Below are positions 57,201 to 64,000 of a DNA stretch of 64,000 nt, in pieces. The notes beneath the pieces were generated by a model. That model did not search any database, was not told the DNA's origin, and saw only the letters and a program-made list of their open reading frames with translations. The first letter of the stretch is position 1, and each line of letters opens with the position of its first letter. Source of the stretch: Paragorgia papillata (Eukaryota > Cnidaria > Anthozoa > Scleralcyonacea > Coralliidae); the NCBI GenBank assembly GCA_035771165.1, contig JAWNZC010000088.1:387501-451500 (forward strand). The letters are read 5' to 3'. Made by a program: the position numbers and the translations under genes.

Positions 57201-58594
57201 AGTCTAGATACTTTAGCCTCTAACAATTTTACTCTGGCTAACACCCATGATCTTATACCTCTCCAGGGGGAGCTGGCTATTAAAGTACGTAGACAAGAAC
57301 ACTGGATCATTACAATGGTTTCAATCAATGTAAATAAGAGTTTCTATGGTGGCAGCACTAGTCTGAACACCGTACTCGAGTGAAAAACTGAGCAGTGCCC
57401 AAGCACAGGGAGTATCTCAAGAGCTAGTACCCAGGCACCAATCTGAACAGGATTTTCATGGTGCCCAGCACTTTTTCCCAAATACTCTAACTTCTCCAAA
57501 AATCATCGCCAAAAGCATCATTCCTGGTTTAGGTTTATAAACGTTAGGATTAAGGTCTGGAATTAGGGCTAGAATTAACGATTATTGTTAATTTTTTACC
57601 CTTTAACTCCCATCATATCAGGAGGTCATCCCTTGACAAGTAATTAATCGTCTGGCATTAGACAGAGCAAAAAATAAAAAGTGCCAAATGGCACTGATGG
57701 TTAAGAACATGTTACAATTAAGTTAACAATTATTGGTTAATTCTAGGGAGGAAGATAATTATGCTGTCAATTTCCCAGCACACTTCTGCTACAATCATTT
57801 TCAAAAGTCTTGGGACATTTGTGTCATTTATAGGTTTTCCAACCCCCCGAACCTCCTGTTCAATGTTGTACTGTATACCATTGTTTATGCTGAATTTCAC
57901 CAGTATTGTTAACTCGTTTCATTAGACAACATTGTAAAGGGAGAGGGAGGGAGGGATTGTGTACATATTGCAAAATAGATGATGTTGAACCAGTATATTT
58001 AGCAATTTAGTAAAGCTCAAGTGTCCCAACTACTATTGAAATTGATTGTAGCCCACAACCCCAACCCCCCCCCCAAAAAAAAACCCCCAAAAAAACCAAA
58101 AAAAAAACCACAAACAAACAAACAAACAAACAAACAAACAAACAAACAAACAAACAAACAAACAAACAAACAAACAAACAAACAAACAAACAAACAAACA
58201 AACAAACAAAAAACCAAACTTACAGTATATGCAACTATTGTAAAATGGGAGCATGCAAAGGGATGCAATTTTCTCAAAAAAATCTGTCCAATTGGTTTTT
58301 TGAAGTTTACCTAAAACCACTGACAAGAGTTTAATAAGATTACACATACATGTACTTTTGAATTTTTAAAGGTGGGATGTGTACCTACAATATACCATAC
58401 AATTATTTTATCCCATACCAACTAAAATTTCTCTTTTACAGTAGTATTTATCCAACTAATCTAAAAATTGTACAAAATAACCTGAAAACAGTACTTACCC
58501 ACTGCATTCTGTTTGGTGATTTCTCATCATAGTAACAGGAATATTCAAATTACAATGGACACAAATCACTTTTGGTGCATCTTCAATCCCCTGT
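54228..58594 (-). CDS. HECT E3 ubiquitin ligase, multi-exon (partner of the integrase gene)
   Basis: Four exons join in phase at GT/AG borders: 56,821-56,196, 55,117-54,934, 54,811-54,605 and 54,460-54,228 (stop). They encode a near-complete HECT domain: RPRVRFEGEEGVGAGPTREF, FEGETDHKLPIHNQGLRQTG, FQAIGRILGHSFLHDGPTLC, PLEIKDIPDVELQILLEQ, and the C-lobe LADLCCFWTGCNQLPPRSM, then LPMAESCFLSLRLP with the catalytic Cys and KYGSKGFCFS at the C-terminus. Ligases of this class form a thioester with ubiquitin on that Cys. A probable upstream exon at ~58,594-58,499 encodes a small finger (VICVHCNLNIPVTMMRNHQTEC) and ends at GTAAGT, but its phase does not match the 56,821 exon, so another exon may lie between. 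No frameshift was seen in the HECT part, so it may be active. The homologue in the 15.5-24.4 kb element is broken. Confidence 0.85.
55706..55787. repeat. Short hairpin element in the HECT intron
   Basis: CAGAGAAAACCAGCACATTT + aaagaactttatata is inverted at tatataaagtcctttaaacgtgctggttttctcag, an 82-bp near-perfect foldback. A smaller palindrome (aagagtgccaattggcactctt) is at 55,367-55,390. Confidence 0.8.
56847..58498. other. Intron/non-coding stretch of the HECT gene with repeats
   Basis: Holds a small inverted repeat (acgtgttttatcagatctaa / atctgataaaacact, ~57,035-57,073), the degenerate MITE at ~57,597-57,705 and the (AAAC)n microsatellite. Confidence 0.55.
58112..58211 (+). repeat. (AAAC)n microsatellite
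   Basis: About 25 units of AAAC, preceded by C and A tracts (58,065-58,110). All frames of this period-4 repeat stay open and produce spurious Asn-Lys-Gln-Thr frames. Confidence 0.97.
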
Positions 58595-58599
58595 AGAAT

Positions 58600-59098
58600 A
58601 AAATAATAAATTATTGTTAATCATGTTACATGTAAATGTACAGTAGTTACAAAATTGAACATACAGTATACTGTATACATGTATATGCATTCTACCACAC
58701 AGTACACTACATGTAAATCAGCAGTATTACATAATATTGAGAAGAATAATCAATGTTTGTATGAACATTTCAGTGGAAATTTGCACTGTCTGAAGGGGGA
58801 TGGGGTAAAATTAACTTTAGAATTAAAATTATTGTAGGATGTCCAGAGAGGGGGAGACAAATAATTATTTGCCATTTTTTCTGTGGGGCGAGGATGGATA
58901 TTTTTTGGAATGACCCATCTTTAGGCACCCCTCCAATTTTCAATGAAAATTCAAATAGAATGAAAAGAGAAAGGGTAAATCCAAAGTGGAATGTCCAAGA
59001 AATTAGGCCAATATTTGGAAAAATTAAACTGTTATACAATATTAGTATGAAAAAAATCAAATCCAAGTTACAGTATGTACAGTAAGCTTAAGTGTCAT
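58600..59098. other. Non-coding upstream of the HECT gene
   Basis: Expected to contain the HECT promoter, but I see no distinct motif. tacagtatactgtatacatgtata-type short palindromes are frequent. Confidence 0.4.
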
Positions 59099-59335
59099 AG
59101 GGGTGGGCCGTGGCACAGTGGTTAGTGCACATGCTTTTCACTGCTGCGATCTGCAACCTAAAATTTCACCTTAGCCGCATGTAAGAGTGGTTCCAGTTTG
59201 TTTGACTCCACGAAACACCACAGGTCCTGTTTCCTCCTGTAGTAACACTGGACCAATGAGGGAGGGCCCCTACTGGACCTCTGGGGAGAACAGTTTAGAT
59301 ATATTAACTGATAGTTATAAAACATAAAATATAGT
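59099..59335 (+). mobile_element. Possible tRNA-derived SINE
   Basis: GGGCCGTGGCACAGTGGTTAGTGC resembles the D arm and A box (TGGCNNAGTGG) of a tRNA. A B box at the expected distance is poor. The body continues with ccacaggtcctgtttcctcc and ends ctggacctctggggagaaca, a phrasing seen in invertebrate SINEs. Low-to-moderate confidence. Confidence 0.45.
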
Positions 59336-59352
59336 TGATTACCCTTACGAAA

Positions 59353-59650
59353 AATTCCTATAGGATCCTATAGGAATTCCTATAGGAAATTTGAATTCCT
59401 ATAGGAATTCCTATAGGAATTAAATATTCCTATAGGAATTCCTATAGAAGCTAAATATTCCTATAGGAATTCCTATAGGAAATTTGAATTCCTATAGGAA
59501 TTCCTATAGGAATTAAATATTCCTATAGGAATTCCTATAGAAGCTAAATATTCCTATAGGAATTCCTATAGGAAATTTGAATTCCTATAGGATGCTATAG
59601 GAATAAATTTTCCTATAGGAATTCCTATAGGAAAATACGCTTCCTATAGG
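59353..59650 (+). repeat. Palindromic minisatellite built on CCTATAGG
   Basis: Roughly twenty copies of the self-complementary CCTATAGG, joined as aattcctataggaattcctatagg (~11-bp spacing) and organised in a higher unit of ~85 bp (…gaaatttgaattcc… / …gaattaaatattcc… / …gaagctaaatattcc…). The higher unit repeats about three times. Every unit can form a cruciform. Confidence 0.92.
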
Positions 59651-60222
59651 AATTAAAATTTGTGTTGGCCAAATTACAAAATAAATATTATTAGCAAACA
59701 TTTTGGTCGTTGGTCTAAAATAATGTTATTTCCATACAAAAAGCAGTTGAGACACACCTGAAATTCCATATCAAGATAAAAATTGCCATTAGTTTGGTTT
59801 TTCAACCGCATTCCTCAGTATCAGACCATTGTCATAATTCCGAATTAATATGCGAGTGTAATTTTGAAACAGAATAGCATATCAGAATTCAGAAAGAAAG
59901 GCTACATGTACAGGTAATAAAACTTCTGGCTTAAACAGCGCAGTCACCAGTGCACCAATCTGGGGCAGAGGCTCCATCTAGCCAGTGTCGTACCCAGGTG
60001 CATGCAGCCACGAAACCGCGCAGATAGCGAGCACGCATTGATACTTGGGATAGCGTCATTTCATTTTCGATTCTCATCTCAGCGCGCCACGTTTGAAATT
60101 AGATGGTGTTTTGGCTTTTGAGATTCAAGCTATGGAAACGTTTGGTAATAAAAGACTTTTTGTTTGCGAAGAGATCAGGCAGACAGTCCTCCCCGAAGTA
60201 ACTACTTACGGAAAGATTTAAC

Positions 60223-60302
60223 TAAAAGCCATGAAAATCCAGTTGAACCAAGAAAGCCCTAGAAGCTTCTCTCGCACGTCGACGCACGAGGCTAGGAGCA
60301 AG
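60223..60302 (+). CDS. Candidate first exon of a gene running right (uncertain)
   Basis: An ATG near 60,230 opens MKIQLNQESPRSFSRTSTHEARSK and runs to a good splice donor (gcaag|gtaagag, ~60,302). The preceding 200 bp are less AT-rich. No domain is recognisable. It may be a 5' untranslated exon instead; the possible later exons at 63.1 and 63.8 kb are equally unassigned. Confidence 0.25.
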
Positions 60303-60713
60303 GTAAGAGATTGAGTATTTATCGTTTGTTTTCTACTGTCCTCCTTATTGTAATGTGAAATTTTCTTTGGCTCTCGTCAAATTTCCTGTTTGATTGTCCA
60401 ATACAAACCATTTTATACTGAAGTTAGTGTAGTTGAAGTCAATGTCATCTAGTTTTGACTCGTGAACATGGCGGTTGGAATCTCTTCTAAATTTAGTCAA
60501 TTGTGGTTCCTAACAAACTCTCAAATCATTCTACCTTTTTTTGCCATTCTTTAGCCACCGTTGCTTTCATGATAAGGATTATCTTATGTAAAACTAAAGC
60601 ATTCGATCAGATTTTGAGGTAAAAGTTATTTGTGATTAGCGTATTTTCACTGAATCACAGGCAGAATTCATCATCATGAAATATTAAATTGTTGTTAACA
60701 GACTAACAGTATG

Positions 60714-60748
<35 letters not shown>

Positions 60749-61761
60749 TTTGTTTGTTTGTTTGCTTATTTATTTCATATATTATTTTCTCTTGTTTTCT
60801 AGTGCATAGGGTAGAGTTACCTTGTTCAGTTGTGTTCAACCATTTAATTCAACTTGCTGTTTATATTGGTAAGTAAAATCCTTAAATAACCTTAATTCAT
60901 GTACTAGTAGTTTATTTATTGAGTAATGACATAATGATCTATTCCTATGTTGATATCTCAAAGTACTAATTACAGGTCATATATTGGTCTAACTGTATGT
61001 CTTTTATATATATATATATAAAGTTCAAAGACTCAACAGGTTTGACTAACCATTTTATCTGAAGAGTACCACACAATATTTGTGGCACGAAACTAAATAG
61101 TAATAAAATGTCTAATCACACCTGTTGATTCTTTGAACTTTAACTATAATATGCTCTGGATTCCCATCGAGCACTCTGCCAAAGGTTTTTACAACATCTT
61201 CTACAGTATATATATATATATTTAACAATTAAATTATGAGCTCAAAATTTCTGAGTGAATAGTTGACGAGAGTGGACAGCATTTGCAATAGTACACTAGT
61301 AAGTTTCTGCTATATATATATATATATATATATATGCATGCTAAAAACACAGATCACACATCTGGATATTTTAGAAAGTTGAACAGTTTGATTAATAAGA
61401 CAAACTGATATAATACTAATAATATTCATTTGGTATAATTTTAGTGATATACAGATACTGCATATTCCTTATACCTTACTGAACATCCCTATATTCTAAT
61501 TGTCTTCAAAATTATAAGAATTCTGCTAGGAAAGTAGAATTTTCTGTCCAAATTGTTTGTTCGGTAACTGCAATCTTGTACTTTGGAGGAATGTGACCTT
61601 GGGAGGGAATCTTACTCTTGACCCTGGGAAGCTAGTCAGCTAGTTAGTAGGTCATTACTGAGAGCCCATTTGTGATACAGTATATGATGGAAGATTAAGT
61701 CCTAAATATACTTTGTATATGTTTAATACTGTACATGTATTGACATTAATTTACACTGGAC
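60303..61761. other. Non-coding with microsatellites and a foldback
   Basis: (TG)n/(TTTG)n at 60,719-60,764, TA runs at ~61,008, ~61,208 and 61,309-61,335, and a ~122-bp foldback at 61,021-61,142 (aagttcaaagactcaacagg / cctgttgattctttgaactt). Confidence 0.6.
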
Positions 61762-62794
61762 CAGACCTGGCCGTTTGAGGCGCGCGATCGCGCGCGCGCG
61801 CCTCGGCACGCGCCTCGAATCATCGAGATGCGCGTTTTGCCACGCGCCTCGTTTGTTCTAAGAACATGAAATCGCGCGCCTCGCACCATTTTGACACCAG
61901 ACAAAAATTTTATAATACGTGAATTGAAACGATTTGAGTAATATTCTTTAGACTATTTACAGAGGATTTCACATAACTTTTGCCGATTGTGTTCCGACGT
62001 TCGTTCGTTATTTCCGAAGTTGGCGACGAACTTCGCAAATTCATTATGTAGTAGCCAATCAAGTTGCGAACTTCGAAACGAACTTGCGAGATTGCGAACT
62101 TCGTTGTTCACGGCATCATTTCAAAGTTCCCTGTTGGACGTATAGAGTAAATATTCGAATAACAACGGATCTAAATACTTTCGGTGGACAAAACCTATAG
62201 TGCTGGATTCGGCAAATTCAAGCGATCATTTCGATATAAAATCTATTTAAATCGGGCGAACAGAAAATATTTAAACATGTTTTGAAACACATGTCTCCCA
62301 ATGTAATACGACACGATTGAGCATGAAGCATGAGACCATGGAAGATTTAATGATCATCAAAGGAAATGATAAAGCGTGGTCGACGAACGAGCGCAAAGAA
62401 ATTATAAATCGTGCTGTTGAAATCTACATGAAGAAAAGGCACAAAGTTCAAAGCGCAACCAGCACCGTGGATGAAGACATCCCATCAACAAAGCGGAGGC
62501 GGTTGGAGGAAGGCACAGTAAACATTGAGAGTAGTACGTCGCCAAGCTCATCCGACAGCGAAATGGAAGGCTTAGGCAGTAATGTTGATCTTGACATTGA
62601 CTTTTAAGTTTATGTTTAAAAATGTTTTTGTTTCAATTCATAAGTTACTGCTGATTTTGTTTCAATTCCGATGCTATTAAAACTTGTTTTCTGGTCTCTA
62701 CGACCCCTATTAGCGTATTTTTTAATCGTGCGCCTCACTTTAATGAGGCGCGCGATCCGTCGCGCGCCTGCAAAAATTCTTATGGCCAGGTCTG
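61762..62794. mobile_element. 1.03 kb inverted-repeat DNA element with CpG-rich ends
   Basis: Ends CAGACCTGGCC / ggccaggtctg are flanked by a 6-bp direct repeat CTGGAC (61,756-61,761 and 62,795-62,800). Just inside each end is a GC-rich block (left ttgaggcgcgcgatcgcgcg.., right the inverse aatgaggcgcgcgatccgtcgcgcgcc). Short ends of this type are common on hAT-like elements, but a 6-bp duplication is not the usual 8. It carries one small open frame. Confidence 0.75.
62323..62607 (+). CDS. Small ORF in the CpG-ended element, possible transposase C-terminal remnant
   Basis: About 94 codons from ATG 62,323: MKHETMEDLMIIKGNDKAWS, then a basic stretch (MKKRHKV, TKRRRLEEG) and an acidic Ser-rich tail (STSPSSSDSEMEGLG) ending LDIDF. 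The RMKHETMEDLM-type start resembles the C-terminal end of hAT transposases (e.g. 'TLxxLMxIK'). The upstream part of such a protein is missing, so this would be what remains after an internal deletion. Assignment tentative. Confidence 0.4.
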   Translation: MKHETMEDLMIIKGNDKAWSTNERKEIINRAVEIYMKKRHKVQSATSTVDEDIPSTKRRRLEEGTVNIESSTSPSSSDSEMEGLGSNVDLDIDF

Positions 62795-62800
62795 CTGGAC

Positions 62801-64000
62801 ATGATTTTACTCTCTAAAGGGGAGGTAGCAATGGTATTGAGTCAAATGATTATTACCCATTCCTGCCTGAGCCAGCCAATAATGTCCCCTTTATTGTTTT
62901 ACTATGTTTATCAGCAGATGATTCCTCAGACACCCTATTGTAGGCATCAATAGGTTAAATGGATTGACTATTTAAACAAAGAAAAATCACAACAAAATCA
63001 AAATTTTAGCTTATAAATTGAAACTTTGAGTTTTGTTGCAAAGTGGTTAATGTATACCTTTAAATATTTGATTTAATTAAATATTAGTTAACAAATTGTT
63101 GAACTAATTTTCTCATTCTACAGGACTGGACTGGTACACATTGAGTGATGATGCGAAAGCCAACTTCTCAACGAAAGAAAAGGATTGTTGATCTCCAAGA
63201 TGATTACACTGATGTTCCCTTGTGTCATTGCTGATTGGATTATTAGAAAGTATTTGTGGTATATTGTATTGTTAGTACAGTATTTGTGGTAAGTAAATTA
63301 TCTGTAAATATTTTTGGTATAATATATAAGAATATTATTTATGAATTTTACTAATTTTGTGCCAATCAAGTTGGCAACCTTCATTATGTGTTTCCTATTG
63401 CCAAGAATGTCTGTAGTCAGTGTAGTGTGATACAAAACAGAGAAAACAATCCTGGGAATATTTTTGTCCTAAACCTTAACTCATGTTTGAAACAGATTAT
63501 CCTTAAGCGGAAAAAAATACCTGGGTTTCCTATTACATGTTGCAAAAACTTAGGTGGGGTAGGTTGGGTTTCTTATTTTTAATCTAAACATTTTTGTATG
63601 GACAAACAATCAAGTTATGCGAAGCCACAAAACTAAAGTTGCTGGCTGCATTTCAATGGAAAAAACTAGGTTGGGGCAGAAACCCAGGTTTTTGGCCTTA
63701 TTTTAATACAACTTATACAACTTTGAATAGAAACTTTATCTTGATGAATGTTCTATTCATGTAATTTCTATGCGGATGATTCTGTAATAGAAATTATGCA
63801 ACCTTTTAAAATATATTTCCATTTGCTTTTTCCTACAGCTTATGCATCAAAAAAGTATGGTTGCCCATCAAGCGTGATTCGCCAGCACATGACAACAAAA
63901 ATAAATAATGTTATTAAGTGTTGTAAAGTGCAAAAACCTAAGTGAACATTACTAAATTTCTAGTATCAGTAGTTTTTATACATACACTGTATATTAAGAA
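62801..64000. other. Mostly non-coding; possible exons at 63.15 and 63.84 kb
   Basis: After a ctacag acceptor at ~63,123 a short frame reads MMRKPTSQRKKRIVDLQDDY (63,150-63,236, then a stop). After tttcctacag at ~63,839, YASKKYGCPSSVIRQHMTTK runs to a stop at 63,945. They could be the later exons of a gene starting near 60.2 kb, but I recognise no domain and cannot prove joining. Confidence 0.3.

Noticed and set aside
49400..60300. Terminal inverted repeats for the second integrase/HECT element
   Set aside because: I searched the complement of the 49,405-49,588 sequence (tgattaccgccaaaatccaa, ccctgggactagggg) against the right flank and saw no match. The element boundaries stay undefined, so no mobile_element feature was drawn.

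Overview
This is a 64 kb piece of an animal nuclear genome. Genes are split by introns with GT..AG borders, the sequence is AT-rich, microsatellites and foldback elements are dense, and almost every recognisable gene belongs to a mobile element. The mix (5S-derived SINEs, CR1/Jockey-like LINE, THAP-Kolobok, DUF6589/RecQ element, integrase+HECT elements, OTU fused to a transposase) is what I would expect of an early-branching metazoan, most likely an anthozoan cnidarian (coral or anemone). I cannot fix the species, and a sponge or other invertebrate is not excluded. I recognise no ordinary host housekeeping gene; a few putative host exons lie in the last 4 kb.

Layout. 0-6 kb: a truncated LINE, a MITE, a decayed transposase-OTU-CXC fusion gene and a 5S-derived SINE. 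6-15 kb: MITEs, a 1.2-1.3 kb tandem duplication and a DUF3987-type ATPase gene broken by two in-frame stops. 15,471-24,414: an 8.9 kb DNA transposon with a perfect 8-bp target duplication and long inverted repeats, carrying an integrase-like transposase and, tail to tail, a HECT E3 ligase. It is itself invaded by a G-tract element holding a Copia remnant, a MITE and a large foldback. 24.7-27.3 kb: a palindromic tRNA-core element and a 9-bp minisatellite.

27.4-49.4 kb: one 206-bp satellite array split by two large insertions. The first (28,900-42,523, 13.6 kb) has a 10-11 bp target duplication and encodes a DUF6589 transposase with inserted ankyrin repeats plus a RecQ-type helicase, resembling the AcademH lineage. 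The second (42,560-48,543, 6.0 kb) has TTAA duplications and ~117-bp near-identical inverted repeats and encodes a THAP transposase (Kolobok type) plus a protein carrying the cysteine-rich C-terminal domain of the P2X7 receptor.

49.5-58.6 kb: a second integrase + HECT pair, better preserved than the first. 58.6-64 kb: microsatellites, a palindromic minisatellite, a possible SINE, a 1.0 kb CpG-rich inverted-repeat element and a few possible exons.

In all four large elements the transposase gene and a second gene of a different functional class (HECT ligase twice, RecQ helicase, P2X7-tail protein) converge tail to tail. This repeated two-gene architecture, and the nature of the second genes, is the most interesting theme of the window.
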